DNA from: Pseudomonadota bacterium
GTDB lineage: Bacteria; Myxococcota; Myxococcia; Myxococcales; Anaeromyxobacteraceae
Assembly (NCBI GenBank): GCA_023411405.1
Contig: JAEYOU010000174.1
Location: forward strand, 1 to 12,538
DNA: 12,538 bases
Direction: 5' to 3'
Shown: positions 1 through 7,416 of the stretch, one piece after another
Numbering within the stretch: the first letter of the stretch is position 1
Layout: each line of letters starts with the position of its first letter
The notes under the pieces: generated by a model
What the model was told of the DNA's origin: nothing
Seen by the model: only the letters and a program-made list of their open reading frames with translations
The model's database searches: none
Made by a program: the position numbers and the translations under genes

Positions 1-830
1 GCGGAGCCCCGCGGCTTCGCGCGCCCGACGCCCAGCTGGCCCGCGAGCTCCAGCGCGTCGGTGTCGATGAGGTGCGCCTCCGCCGCCGAGAACGCGAGGT
101 ACGCGCCGGGATCGAGCCCGCGGGCGAGCTGGGCGGAGAGCCGGGCCGCGTCGGCGGGGCGGAAGTAGATGAGCACGTTGCGGCACAGCACGAGGTCGTA
201 GCCGCCGAGCGCGCCGTTCCCGCGCGCCGCGACGTCGACGAGGTTCCCCTGCTCGAACCGGCAGGCGGCCTGGACCGACGCCGCGATCCGGTACCGCGCG
301 AGCGTCGCCGGCTCCGGCACCACCCGGCCGCGCAGCCAGCCCTCCCGGCAGCGCTGGACGGACCACGAGGGCACGAGCCCCGAGCGCGCGGCCTCGATCC
401 GGAACGGCGACGAGTCCATGCCCACCACCTGGACGTAGGCGCTGGTGGCCGACGGGGGCAGGCCGATCCGCTCGAGCAGGTCCTGGAAGAGCATCGCCGC
501 CGTGAACGGCTCCTGCCCCGAGGAGCACCCGAGCGACAGAACGCGCACGGGGCGGCCGGCCATCGCCGCGGCGTCGAGCAGGGCCGGCCCCGCCTTGTCG
601 CGGAGCCACTCCCAGAGCGTGTCGTCGCGGAAGAGCCAGCTCTCGTCGATGGGGAGCCGGTCGACGACCCGCGCCAGGTAGCCCGGATCGCGGACGTCGG
701 CCATCCCGGCGGAGGCGGCGGAGTAGACCGCCGCCTCGATCTGATCGTCGCCGAGCCCTTCGAGGGCGAGGCCGTAGGTCGCCTCGAGCGCCGCGCGCGT
801 GGAGGCGAGGAGCGGCGCCGAGGGGCTCAT
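1..830 (-). CDS. cheR: CheR-type MCP glutamate methyltransferase (3' end beyond window)
   Basis: Transfers a methyl group from S-adenosylmethionine to receptor glutamates during chemotactic adaptation, in the cytoplasm at the receptor array. I translated 276 residues from the ATG at 830-828. The N-terminal helical domain carries the LPIDESWLFRD segment (about 60-69), matching the family's 'T.FFR' region. The SAM-binding loop SLGCSSGQEPFT (99-110) corresponds to the usual AGCSTGEEPYS, with Q in place of the first E. GMDSSP (137-142) is the acidic second SAM strand, and LCRNVLIYF (215-223) is the hallmark CheR motif. The ATG overlaps the TGA of the upstream receptor gene (ATGA), so the two are translationally coupled. 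The reading frame is open to the left edge, so the C-terminus, including any TPR extension as in some CheR proteins, cannot be judged. Family assignment is firm; the target receptor is inferred from adjacency. Confidence 0.93.
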   Translation of the reverse strand, partial: MSPSAPLLASTRAALEATYGLALEGLGDDQIEAAVYSAASAGMADVRDPGYLARVVDRLPIDESWLFRDDTLWEWLRDKAGPALLDAAAMAGRPVRVLSLGCSSGQEPFTAAMLFQDLLERIGLPPSATSAYVQVVGMDSSPFRIEAARSGLVPSWSVQRCREGWLRGRVVPEPATLARYRIAASVQAACRFEQGNLVDVAARGNGALGGYDLVLCRNVLIYFRPADAARLSAQLARGLDPGAYLAFSAAEAHLIDTDALELAGQLGVGRAKPRGS

Positions 831-2956
831 GTCGTCGCCTCCTTGCCGGTCGAGAGCACGTACGCGCCGGCCGCGCCCTGCAGGCCCTCCGAGAGCTCAT
901 GGGCCCGGCCGGAGAGGTCGCCGAGCAGCCGCGCCCCGTCCCGGATCGACTCCGACGCACGCTGCAGGTTCGTGAGCGCCTGCGACACCTGCGCCACGCC
1001 GGCCTGGTGCTGCCGGGCGGAGCCCTCCACCTGGCGCATGAGGCCGACGGAGTCGTGCACGGTGATGCCGAGCTGCGCCACCACCTCGCCCATCCGCTGC
1101 ACGAGGCGCGCCCCCTCGTCGACCGTGCGGGCCCCGGCGGTCACCGAGCCGTCCACCTGGCTCGTGCGATCGCGGATCTCGCCCAGGATCTCCCGGATCT
1201 CCGCGGCCGCCTTCCGCGAGTCGGCGGCGAGGCTCCGGATCTCGCGCGCCACCACGGAGAAGCCCTTGCCCGCCTCCCCCGCCCGCGCCGCCTCGATCGC
1301 CGCGTTGATCGCCAGCGTCGACGACTGGTCGGAGAGGAAGGAGACCGTCTCCGTGATGCTGTCGATCTTCTGGACCCGCTCGGCGAGCGCGCCGGAGGCC
1401 TGGGCGACCTTGGCGAGCGAGCCGGAGATCGCCGACATCGCGCCGACCGCCGCCTCGGCGGCCGCGCTCCCCTCCTCCACGACCGCGGACGCGGCGTCGC
1501 CCTGCCGGATGAGCTCGCCGGCGCGGTCGGCGGAGACCGCCGACGTCTGGGCCATCTCGGTCATCGTGTTCGCCGTCTCGGTCACCGCCGCGACCTGCTC
1601 GGTGGTCGCGGCGGAGAGCTGCGCCGAGGCCGACTGGAGGCTCACCACGATGTCGCCCACGTCGGCGGAGACGCTCTGGGTCCGCCCGACCATGACGCGC
1701 AGGTTGCCGGTCATGCGCTGGATCGAGGCGCCGAGGGTCCCCGGCACGTCCACGTCGCGGCGGAGGTCGCCGGCGGCGATCGTCTGGGCCTGCTCCGCGA
1801 TGCCCTGCAGCGACTCCTGGAGGCGCGCGAACGCCTCGCCGAGATCGCCCGGGATCCGGCTCCCGTCGACCGTCTCCCCGCGCGAGAGCGCGATCATGCG
1901 GCGCTCGAGCTCCCGCATCGCGTTCCGCGACTCCTGGAAGGCCTGGAGGAGCGCGCTCTCGCCGTGGAGCTCGCGGTCCAGATCGCCCGAGGCCATCGCC
2001 CGGAGCTGCTCGAACACGTCCTGCATCTGGAGCGCGATGCGCGCCGTCGCGGTGGAGAGATCTCCGATCTCGTCGGTGGCCACCCAGCGCGGGATCGCGG
2101 GCGCGCCCGCCACCATCCCGGCGAGCGCCGCCTCGACCTCCGCGGCGGCGCGGGAGAGCCGCCGGGCCATCGCGAAGCCCGTCACGGCGAAGGCCACCAT
2201 GAACACCAGCGCCACGACGAACACCGGCGCGATGGCCTGCCGGGCGAGGTCGCGGAGGACGAGCTGCACGACGCTGGACACGCCGGCCAGGCCGAACTTG
2301 TCCAGCCCCGCGGGCACGCCCTCGACGAGCCGCGAGAACTCGGCCCAGACCAGCATGCCGCTGAAGACCACCATCGAGCCCAGCGCGGCGACGAACGCGT
2401 ACGGCAGGTAGATGCGCTGCCGCGTCCAGAACACGCCGCGCGGGCCGAGGGCGTGGTCCGGGCTCCGGGTGAACTCCTCGAGCGCGAGGGGCCGCACCAG
2501 GTTCTCGACCGAGAGCGAGAGCACGATGCCGGGGAAGAGCGCCGCCAGGACCGCGACCAGGCCCGCGTACCCGACGTGGGCCCACTCCCGGCCGAAGAAG
2601 AAGTGCAGCGCGAGCCCGAAGAGGACGCCGCCCACGAGCCAGCCCACCACGTTGCCGAGGAGCTCGACCTTGCGCGGGAGCTTGAGGAGCGCGTGGAGGC
2701 GGCGCCCGGGCTCGTCCTTCGGCGGCTCCGCGAGGGCGCGGTGCACGAGCCGCTCCACGATGAACCACTGGAGCGCCGCCGTGATCACGTAGATGGGCGC
2801 CGCCCAGTACAGCGCCCGCTGCACCTCGTGGCCGACGAGCCCGGTGAACTTGGCGAAGACGTAGCCGCCGACCAGCCCGCTCGGGATCGACGCGACGAAC
2901 ACCCGGAGGAGGATGCTCCGGTGCAGCCTGCGGGCCGCGGAGGGCGCAGCGATCAC
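827..2956 (-). CDS. Methyl-accepting chemotaxis protein with six-TM membrane domain and HAMP-like repeats
   Basis: Chemoreceptor of 709 residues. Six hydrophobic segments are visible at about 19-41, 48-70, 98-122, 127-151, 182-206 and 238-264, with only short loops. There is therefore no room for a periplasmic ligand domain, and sensing is probably within the membrane or indirect. After TM6 comes a HAMP-like region, then two further HAMP-like units around SGDLD (323-327) and AGDLR (395-399). The cytoplasmic coiled-coil hairpin spans about 430-700. Its conserved tip region, which binds CheA and CheW, includes NAAIEAARAGEAGKGFSVVA (551-570) and REIRSLA. No NWETF-type CheR tether is seen at the C-terminus. 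The GTG start at 2956 overlaps the TGA of the upstream regulator gene (GTGA), with AGGTGG 8 nt before it. An in-frame extension to 3145 is possible but would lie inside the upstream gene and is low-complexity. Identity as an MCP is certain; the signal is unknown. Confidence 0.95.
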   Translation of the reverse strand: MIAAPSAARRLHRSILLRVFVASIPSGLVGGYVFAKFTGLVGHEVQRALYWAAPIYVITAALQWFIVERLVHRALAEPPKDEPGRRLHALLKLPRKVELLGNVVGWLVGGVLFGLALHFFFGREWAHVGYAGLVAVLAALFPGIVLSLSVENLVRPLALEEFTRSPDHALGPRGVFWTRQRIYLPYAFVAALGSMVVFSGMLVWAEFSRLVEGVPAGLDKFGLAGVSSVVQLVLRDLARQAIAPVFVVALVFMVAFAVTGFAMARRLSRAAAEVEAALAGMVAGAPAIPRWVATDEIGDLSTATARIALQMQDVFEQLRAMASGDLDRELHGESALLQAFQESRNAMRELERRMIALSRGETVDGSRIPGDLGEAFARLQESLQGIAEQAQTIAAGDLRRDVDVPGTLGASIQRMTGNLRVMVGRTQSVSADVGDIVVSLQSASAQLSAATTEQVAAVTETANTMTEMAQTSAVSADRAGELIRQGDAASAVVEEGSAAAEAAVGAMSAISGSLAKVAQASGALAERVQKIDSITETVSFLSDQSSTLAINAAIEAARAGEAGKGFSVVAREIRSLAADSRKAAAEIREILGEIRDRTSQVDGSVTAGARTVDEGARLVQRMGEVVAQLGITVHDSVGLMRQVEGSARQHQAGVAQVSQALTNLQRASESIRDGARLLGDLSGRAHELSEGLQGAAGAYVLSTGKEATT
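838..844 (-). promoter_or_regulatory. Ribosome binding site of cheR
   Basis: On the minus strand this reads AAGGAGG, a near-perfect Shine-Dalgarno sequence 7 nt before the cheR ATG. It lies inside the last codons of the receptor gene. It fixes the cheR start and suggests that CheR is translated well even though its start codon overlaps the upstream stop. Confidence 0.75.
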
Positions 2957-3333
2957 GGGGCGACCACCTGCGCGGGCAGGTGGCGCTGGATCGCCTCCTG
3001 CAGCGGCTGCGGCTGGATCGGCTTCTGGAGGACCTGGCGCGCGCCCGCGGCGCGGAGGCGGACCTCGGATGCGGCGTCGCGGTTCGACGTGAGGATCAGC
3101 ACCGGGACCTTGCGGAGCTTCGGATCCGCCTGGAGCGCCTCGCACAGCCCGAACCCGTCGAGCCGGGGCATGCGGAGATCCGCGAGGACGAGGTCGGGCG
3201 GGCTCTGCTGGATCATCCGGAGCGCCTCCGCACCGTCCGGCGCCTCGAGCAGCTCGACGTCCTTGGCGATGAGGTAGACCTTGATGAGTTCCCGGGTCAC
3301 CCGGCTGTCGTCCACGAGGAGGATCCGTTTCAT
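2953..3333 (-). CDS. CheY-like single-domain response regulator
   Basis: A 126-residue stand-alone receiver domain, likely a phosphoacceptor for the CheA kinase of this cluster. Visible active-site residues are the acidic pair D8-D9 (LLVDDS), phosphoacceptor D52 (LVLADLRMP), T82 (LILTSN) and K104 (LQKPI). There is no output domain, so it should act by protein-protein contact as CheY does. The ATG at 3333-3331 is preceded by AAAGGA with a 9-nt spacer. The frame stays open far upstream (to about 4026), but that part is arginine/proline-rich and overlaps cheW, so it is not coding. It starts 14 nt after the cheW stop and its TGA overlaps the receptor's GTG. Whether its output is flagellar, pilus-based or transcriptional cannot be told from sequence. 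Confidence 0.93.
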   Translation of the reverse strand: MKRILLVDDSRVTRELIKVYLIAKDVELLEAPDGAEALRMIQQSPPDLVLADLRMPRLDGFGLCEALQADPKLRKVPVLILTSNRDAASEVRLRAAGARQVLQKPIQPQPLQEAIQRHLPAQVVAP

Positions 3334-3347
3334 CTCCGTGGTTCCTT

Positions 3348-3824
3348 TCAGCGGCGCTCCGAGAGGAGCTCCAAAAGGCGGGGCACGTCGAGGATCGGCA
3401 GCGGGCGCTCCGCGCCGGACCAGCCGGCGACGAGCGCCTCCGGCGGCCGCGCGCCGCGGGCGGGCTCGTGCGGGACGACGTCCTCCGCAGCGTCCACCCA
3501 GAGCAGGCCGCGCCGCGCGCCGTCGGCGAGCTCCACGAGCTGGTGCTGCGGCGCGAGCTCGACCCCGGCGCCCGCCGCCGCGCCCGCGAGGCTCGCGGCG
3601 AAGGCGACCGGCAGCAGCTCCCCCTCCACCGCGATCACCGGCGCGATCGGCGCCGGCGCGGGGCGCGCGGTGGGCAGGGCGGCGGCGTGGATGCGGCGGA
3701 CGAAGCGGATGGGCAGGAGGAAGCGCCAGGCGGCGGCGCGGACCAGGACGAGCTCCTCCGCGGCGGATACACCGTCCCCAGGAGTGGACACGATCCCCAC
3801 CACCTCGGTCGCCGGGGTGATCAC
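3348..3824 (-). CDS. CheW-like coupling protein
   Basis: Adaptor that links chemoreceptors to CheA. The roughly 158-residue product has one CheW-type beta-barrel domain. It begins at EELVLVRAAAWRFLLPIRFV (about 23-42), matching the usual 'lvF.l....alpl..V.ei' opening. It continues through HQLVELADGARRGLLWVDAA and ends with PLPILDVPRLLELL, resembling the final CheW helix with its conserved 'i.lld...ll'. The sequence is divergent and alanine-rich. The start is uncertain. I prefer the GTG at 3824-3822, with AGGGA about 10 nt upstream. A GTG at 3887 would add 21 residues but has no ribosome site, and one at 3791 would shorten the protein. It is the first gene of the CheW-receiver-MCP-CheR run. 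Confidence 0.82.
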   Translation of the reverse strand: MITPATEVVGIVSTPGDGVSAAEELVLVRAAAWRFLLPIRFVRRIHAAALPTARPAPAPIAPVIAVEGELLPVAFAASLAGAAAGAGVELAPQHQLVELADGARRGLLWVDAAEDVVPHEPARGARPPEALVAGWSGAERPLPILDVPRLLELLSERR

Positions 3825-4035
3825 GGAGCGTGGATCCCTGAAAGACTCGTACCATGTGCGGGGTGGGTGCGCGCCCGAGGGCCCCACACAGAGGTGACAG
3901 GCGATTGGACTCGGGAATCCCCGTCCCCTCGCCCCGTGTCACCCGTGCCGGTGAACGAAACCGGTCACCGGAACCCCGGTCCGCTCGACCCGGAGTCTCC
4001 AGCGACCCTGCGTGAATGTCACACAAGCAGGAGAT
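3825..4035 (-). promoter_or_regulatory. Intergenic region upstream of the chemotaxis operon with repeated TGTCAC motifs
   Basis: This is the only sizeable gap before the chemotaxis genes, so their promoter should lie here. I find no convincing sigma-70, sigma-28 or sigma-54 match. What is visible is a set of related hexamers: TGTCAC at 3937-3942 and 4017-4022, its reverse complement GTGACA at 3894-3899, and a 7-bp inverted repeat CCGGTGA (3948-3954) / TCACCGG (3965-3971) with a 10-nt loop. These could be operator half-sites. That is inference from repetition only. Confidence 0.35.
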
Positions 4036-4869
4036 TCAGGTGGGCATGGGGCAGCGCGGGTAGGAGCCGAGCAGGTGCAGCCTATCGACCCGTGCCAGGA
4101 CCCCGGCGAGCGCCTCGGCGCCGTCCGGATCGCGCCGGTGGGCCTCGAAGTCGAGGAAGAAGACGTAGTGCCCGATGGCCATCCGCGTCGGGCGGCTCTC
4201 GATCTTCGAGAGGTTGAGGTTGCGCCGCGCGAACTCGCCGATCACCTCGTACAGCCCGCCCGGCCGATCGCGCGGCAGGGTGAAGGCGATGCTGGTCCGG
4301 TCGGTGCCCGTGGGCGCCTCGTCCTCGCGGGAGACGAGCACGAACCGCGTGAGGTTCTCCACCGCGTCCTGGATGTCCTCGGCCAGCACCGTGAGGCCGT
4401 ACCGTGGGGCGGCGGCGCGCGAGCCGATCGCCGCGGCGTTCGGCTCGCCCGCGGCGACCTTCGCCGCCGCGTCCGTGGTGGAGCGCGTCGCCTCGAGCGC
4501 GGCGCCGGGGAGCTTGTCACGCAGGAAGCGGGCGCACTGCCCGAGCGGCTGCGGGTGCGAGAGCACCTTCTTCACGTCCTCGAGCCGGACACCCGCCGGC
4601 GCGAGCAGGTACTGGCGCACGGGCAGGAGCACCTCGCGGCGGATGCGCAGCCCGGGGCGGTGGACGAACAGGTCGAGCACGGCGGTGATGCTGCCCTCGA
4701 TCGAGTTCTCGATGGGCAGCAGCGCAGCGTCCACCTCGCCCGCCAGCGCCGCGTCGTAGGCCTCGGGGAAGGTGGCGAACGGGACGGCCTCGGCGCCCTG
4801 CGCGAGATCGCAGCGGGACAGGGCCTCGTCGCTGAAGGTGCCTGGGGGGCCGAGGTACGCGATGCGCAT
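4036..4869 (-). CDS. pheA: Prephenate dehydratase (monofunctional, PDT-ACT)
   Basis: Converts prephenate to phenylpyruvate, the committed step to phenylalanine, in the cytoplasm. The 277-residue length is typical of monofunctional bacterial enzymes without a chorismate mutase domain. The PDT domain covers about 1-180. It opens with IAYLGPPGTFSDEA (3-16), has ENSIEGSI (54-61), and contains the essential TRF motif within NLTRFVLV (172-179). The ACT regulatory domain covers about 192-270, with DRPGGLYEV (201-209, at the GALV position) and ESRPT (224-228), the motifs that bind phenylalanine for feedback inhibition. The ATG at 4869 gives the canonical N-terminus. It follows the upstream response regulator by 68 nt, so co-transcription is possible, but no functional link is obvious. 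Confidence 0.96.
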   Translation of the reverse strand: MRIAYLGPPGTFSDEALSRCDLAQGAEAVPFATFPEAYDAALAGEVDAALLPIENSIEGSITAVLDLFVHRPGLRIRREVLLPVRQYLLAPAGVRLEDVKKVLSHPQPLGQCARFLRDKLPGAALEATRSTTDAAAKVAAGEPNAAAIGSRAAAPRYGLTVLAEDIQDAVENLTRFVLVSREDEAPTGTDRTSIAFTLPRDRPGGLYEVIGEFARRNLNLSKIESRPTRMAIGHYVFFLDFEAHRRDPDGAEALAGVLARVDRLHLLGSYPRCPMPT

Positions 4870-4872
4870 GGG

Positions 4873-4890
4873 TCCCCTGTATCACGGGGA
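4873..4890 (-). promoter_or_regulatory. Ribosome site of pheA within a small hairpin
   Basis: On the minus strand TCCCC and GGGGA form a 5-bp stem around an 8-nt loop. The GGGGA arm is the best Shine-Dalgarno match for pheA, ending 3 nt before the ATG. Pairing would partly occlude ribosome binding. A weak -10-like GATACA lies in the loop. The stem is short, so a regulatory role is speculative. Confidence 0.3.
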
Positions 4891-4937
4891 CGGGCGTCCA
4901 CGCGCAAGTGGATCCTGGGCGCCCGCGCCCGCGCCGC

Positions 4938-5312
4938 TCACGGCGTCGCCTGCGGCGACGGCCCCGCCACCGCGAGCACCAGCTCGTCCACGCCGAACGG
5001 CTTGAACAGCACCGCGTCCGGCCGGAGCAGCCGGCGGATGTGCGCCGTCCGCACGCCCGTCGTCACGACGACGCGGGTCCCCGCGAGCCCAGCGTCGCGG
5101 CGCAGCTCCTTGAGCACCTGCGCGCCGTCGATCCCCGGCAGGAGCAGATCGAGCACCAGCACGTCGGGCCGGGAGGCCTGCGCCGCGGCGAGGCAGTCCT
5201 CTCCGCTCGCCGCCTGCTCCACCGCGTACCCCTGCCCCGCCAGGATCTCGGCCACCGCCTCGCGATGGATCGGGTCGTCGTCGACGACGAGGACGCGGGG
5301 CGGCGCAGCCAC
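4938..5312 (-). CDS. Receiver-only response regulator
   Basis: A 124-residue stand-alone receiver domain. The acidic triad is D11-D13 (VVDDDP), the phosphoacceptor D55 (LVLDLLLPGIDG), the switch threonine is at T84/T85 (VVVTTG), and K104 lies in FKPF. No DNA-binding or enzymatic domain follows; the last 15 residues are a short Ala/Pro-rich tail. The start is a GTG at 5312-5310 without a good ribosome site. It lies 45 nt downstream of the HAD phosphatase gene and follows the PAS histidine kinase in the same run, so that kinase is its most plausible phosphodonor (inference). Confidence 0.9.
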   Translation of the reverse strand: MAAPPRVLVVDDDPIHREAVAEILAGQGYAVEQAASGEDCLAAAQASRPDVLVLDLLLPGIDGAQVLKELRRDAGLAGTRVVVTTGVRTAHIRRLLRPDAVLFKPFGVDELVLAVAGPSPQATP

Positions 5313-5357
5313 TGGGGACGAGCCTAGCCCTCGGCCGTACGGAACGGGACAGCCCCC

Positions 5358-6029
5358 TCATGGGGCCGGCGCGTCCGCGTGGGAGATCTCCATGAGAACA
5401 CCGGGGAGTTCCCGGATGTGTGTGAGCACCCTACTCGCACCGGCGGAGCGCAACGCGTCCGGGGTGGAGACCCCCCAGGCCGCGCCGAGCGCGAGGACGC
5501 CGGCGGCCCGGGCCGCGGCGAGGTCGTGGCTCGAGTCGCCGAGGAGGACCGCGCCCCGCGGCGAGGCGCCGAGCCGCTCGAGCGCGAGCAGCACCGGGTC
5601 GGGGTGCGGCTTGCAGCGCGCACAGGAGTCCGCGCCGATCACCGCGCCCATGAACGGCAGCAGCCCCGTGTGCTCGAGGGTCCGGACGGCGCCGTGCACG
5701 CTCTTGGCGGTGACGATCGCGAGCGGGTGTCCGCGCGCGGCGAGCGCCTCCACCGTCTCGCGCGCGCCGGGAAACGTCTTCGTCGCGGCGTCGTGGTGCG
5801 CATTCCAGTGGCCCCGGTACCGCTCGAAGAGCGCGGGAACGTCCTCCGGGTGCCGGGCGAACTGGGCGAGCTGGAGCGCGAGCGGCGTGCCGATCCCGAC
5901 CGTCCACTCCGCGTCGGTCGGACCCGTGCCGTACTCCGCGAAGGTGTGGCGCACGCAGGAGAGGATGAACGGGACCGTGTCCACGAGGGTCCCGTCGAGA
6001 TCGAAGAGCACCGCGGCCCTGGGGTTCAC
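5358..6029 (-). CDS. HAD-superfamily hydrolase, phosphoglycolate phosphatase / PpaX-like
   Basis: A 223-residue haloacid-dehalogenase phosphatase. All four motifs are intact: LFDLDGTLVDT (8-18, nucleophile D10 and acid/base D12), IVTAKS (105-110, T107), K140 in CKPHPDP, and GDSSHD (164-169, D165 and D169 for Mg2+). A helical cap lies between motifs I and II (about 20-85), as in subfamily IA. Related enzymes hydrolyse 2-phosphoglycolate (Gph) or pyrophosphate (PpaX), or act on other small phosphoesters; the sequence does not choose between them. The GTG start at 6029 overlaps the kinase stop (GTGA) with no ribosome site of its own, so translation is probably coupled. Whether it has a role in the phosphorelay or is only carried in the operon is unknown. 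Confidence 0.9.
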   Translation of the reverse strand: MNPRAAVLFDLDGTLVDTVPFILSCVRHTFAEYGTGPTDAEWTVGIGTPLALQLAQFARHPEDVPALFERYRGHWNAHHDAATKTFPGARETVEALAARGHPLAIVTAKSVHGAVRTLEHTGLLPFMGAVIGADSCARCKPHPDPVLLALERLGASPRGAVLLGDSSHDLAAARAAGVLALGAAWGVSTPDALRSAGASRVLTHIRELPGVLMEISHADAPAP

Positions 6030-7288
6030 CCCGGCATTGTAGCGGAGGCCCCGGCGGAAGCCTGCGGCACGCCGCGCGGCAGCCGGAGGGTGAACCTGGT
6101 CCCGCTCGACGCGTCCGAGCGGACCTCGACCTCGCCCCCGTGCGCGCGCACGACCTCGCGCACGATGAAGAGTCCGAGGCCGACGCTCCCCTTCTCGTCG
6201 CCGCCGCGCCGATCGCCCCGCCGGAACGGCTCGAAGATCTGCGGGAGGACCTCGGGCGGGATGGGCGCGCCGCCGTTGTGGACCGAGAGCTCCACCGCGT
6301 CCGCGGCGGACCGCACGGCCACCTCGATCGGCCCCGCGCCGTGCTGGACGGCGTTCCCCACGAGGTTCGAGACCACCTGCGCGAGGCGCCCTCCGTCGGC
6401 GGCGAGCCGCGGATCGCCGCTCACCGAGAGCACGAGCTCCCGCGCGCCGGCGATCGACCGGAGCTCGGCGAGCGCGCGCCGGCACACGTCGCCGAGGTCG
6501 ACGACCGCCTTCTGCACCGGGATCCCCTGCCCCTGCCGCGCGCGGCTGTAGTCGAGCAGGTCCTCGATGATGCCGCGCATCCGCTGGGCGCTCCGGGCGA
6601 TGCGCGCGAGCGTCCGCTCCTGCTCGGGTGCGAGGCCGCCGCGCTGGAGCGCGGTCGTGATCCCGAGGTGGATGACCGAGAGCGGGGTCCGCAGATCGTG
6701 GCCCACGATGGCCATGAGGCGCTCCTGGAGCCGCCCGACCTCCCGCGCCTCGCGCTCCGCCCGCGCGAGCCCCGCGATCGTGTCCCGCTGCGCCTCCTCG
6801 ATCCGGCGCAGCGTCTCCGCCGCGCGGGCCTGCTCCTCGGCCTTGGCGCGGTCGGCCGCGGCGCGCCGCTCCGCCTCCTCGCGTTCGCGGCGCGCGGTGA
6901 GGTCCCGGGTCACCTTGCCGAACCCACGGAGCACGCCGCGCTCGTCGCGGAGCGCCGTGATGACGACGTTGGCCCAGAACCGCGAGCCGTCCTTGCGGAC
7001 CCGCCAGCCCTCGTCCTCGAAGCGGCCGAGCTGCGCCGCCTCCTCGAGCTCCCGGGCAGGCTTCCCCCCGAGCACGTCCTCGGTCGGGTAGAACGCCGAG
7101 AAGTGGCGGCCGACGATCTCGTGCGCCTCCCAGCCCTTGAGCCGGCGCGCCCCCGAGTTCCAGGTGCTCACCCGTCCTTCGGGATCGAGGGCGAAGATCG
7201 CGTAGTCGGTGACGCACTCCACCATCAGGCGGAAGAGGTCGTCTCCCGCGGGGAGACCGTCGTACAAGAGGCTCCGGGGTTCGGGCAT
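6026..7288 (-). CDS. Soluble PAS-domain sensor histidine kinase
   Basis: A 420-residue kinase with no signal peptide or membrane segment, so a cytoplasmic sensor. One PAS domain spans about 17-135, with VTDYAIFALDPEGRVSTWN and a PAC-like GFGKVTRDLT end. A charged coiled coil follows (135-190). The dimerisation helix carries the H-box MAIVGHDLRTPLSVI with phosphoacceptor H197. The ATPase domain has the N-box (SNLVGNAVQHG, N308 and N312), a G1 region HNGG (337-340) where the usual first Asp is Asn, the F-box IFEPFRRG, and G2 VGLGLFIV (369-376). The PAS ligand is unknown. The ATG at 7288 has no clear ribosome site. The HAD gene overlaps its stop and a receiver gene follows, suggesting a three-gene signalling operon. 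Confidence 0.93.
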   Translation of the reverse strand: MPEPRSLLYDGLPAGDDLFRLMVECVTDYAIFALDPEGRVSTWNSGARRLKGWEAHEIVGRHFSAFYPTEDVLGGKPARELEEAAQLGRFEDEGWRVRKDGSRFWANVVITALRDERGVLRGFGKVTRDLTARREREEAERRAAADRAKAEEQARAAETLRRIEEAQRDTIAGLARAEREAREVGRLQERLMAIVGHDLRTPLSVIHLGITTALQRGGLAPEQERTLARIARSAQRMRGIIEDLLDYSRARQGQGIPVQKAVVDLGDVCRRALAELRSIAGARELVLSVSGDPRLAADGGRLAQVVSNLVGNAVQHGAGPIEVAVRSAADAVELSVHNGGAPIPPEVLPQIFEPFRRGDRRGGDEKGSVGLGLFIVREVVRAHGGEVEVRSDASSGTRFTLRLPRGVPQASAGASATMPG

Positions 7289-7373
7289 CGCGTCGGTACA
7301 GCCGGCGCAAAGACATAGGGACCGCCCCGCGCCACTTCATCCCCGATTCGGGCCGCTCCCGGCCCTGAACGCA

Positions 7374-7410
7374 GAAGGGCCGGGATCCGCGCTCCGGATC
7401 CCGGCCCTTC
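7374..7410 (-). terminator. Hairpin terminator downstream of tRNA-Val
   Basis: A perfect 16-bp inverted repeat (7374-7389 with 7395-7410) around a 5-nt loop, beginning 6 nt after the 3' end of the tRNA on the minus strand. No U-run follows, so release may rely on stem strength or Rho, or the stem may guide 3' processing. A second, weaker stem (GGGCCG/CGGCCC, 7350-7365) sits just beyond it, upstream of the histidine kinase. Confidence 0.75.
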
Positions 7411-7416
7411 GCTCTT

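Noticed and set aside
72..2411. Long plus-strand open frame opposite cheR and the chemoreceptor
   Set aside because: It is Arg/Pro/Ala/Ser-rich with no recognisable motif, and lies antisense to clear CheR and MCP genes. Such frames are expected in high-GC DNA.
899..3277. Second plus-strand frame of about 790 codons opposite the chemoreceptor
   Set aside because: His/Arg/Glu-rich low-complexity translation, antisense to conserved MCP sequence; codon-bias shadow.
3334..4026. N-terminal extension of the CheY-like protein
   Set aside because: Same frame but overlaps cheW, is Arg/Pro low-complexity, and the ATG at 3333 with a ribosome site gives a normal receiver start.
4012..6042. Plus-strand frame opposite pheA, the receiver and the HAD gene
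   Set aside because: It crosses three well-supported minus-strand genes and their gaps, with no family signature.
6030..7340. N-terminal extension of the HAD phosphatase to a 660-residue protein
   Set aside because: The extension is an out-of-frame shadow of the histidine kinase. The GTG overlapping the kinase stop gives the canonical HAD N-terminus.
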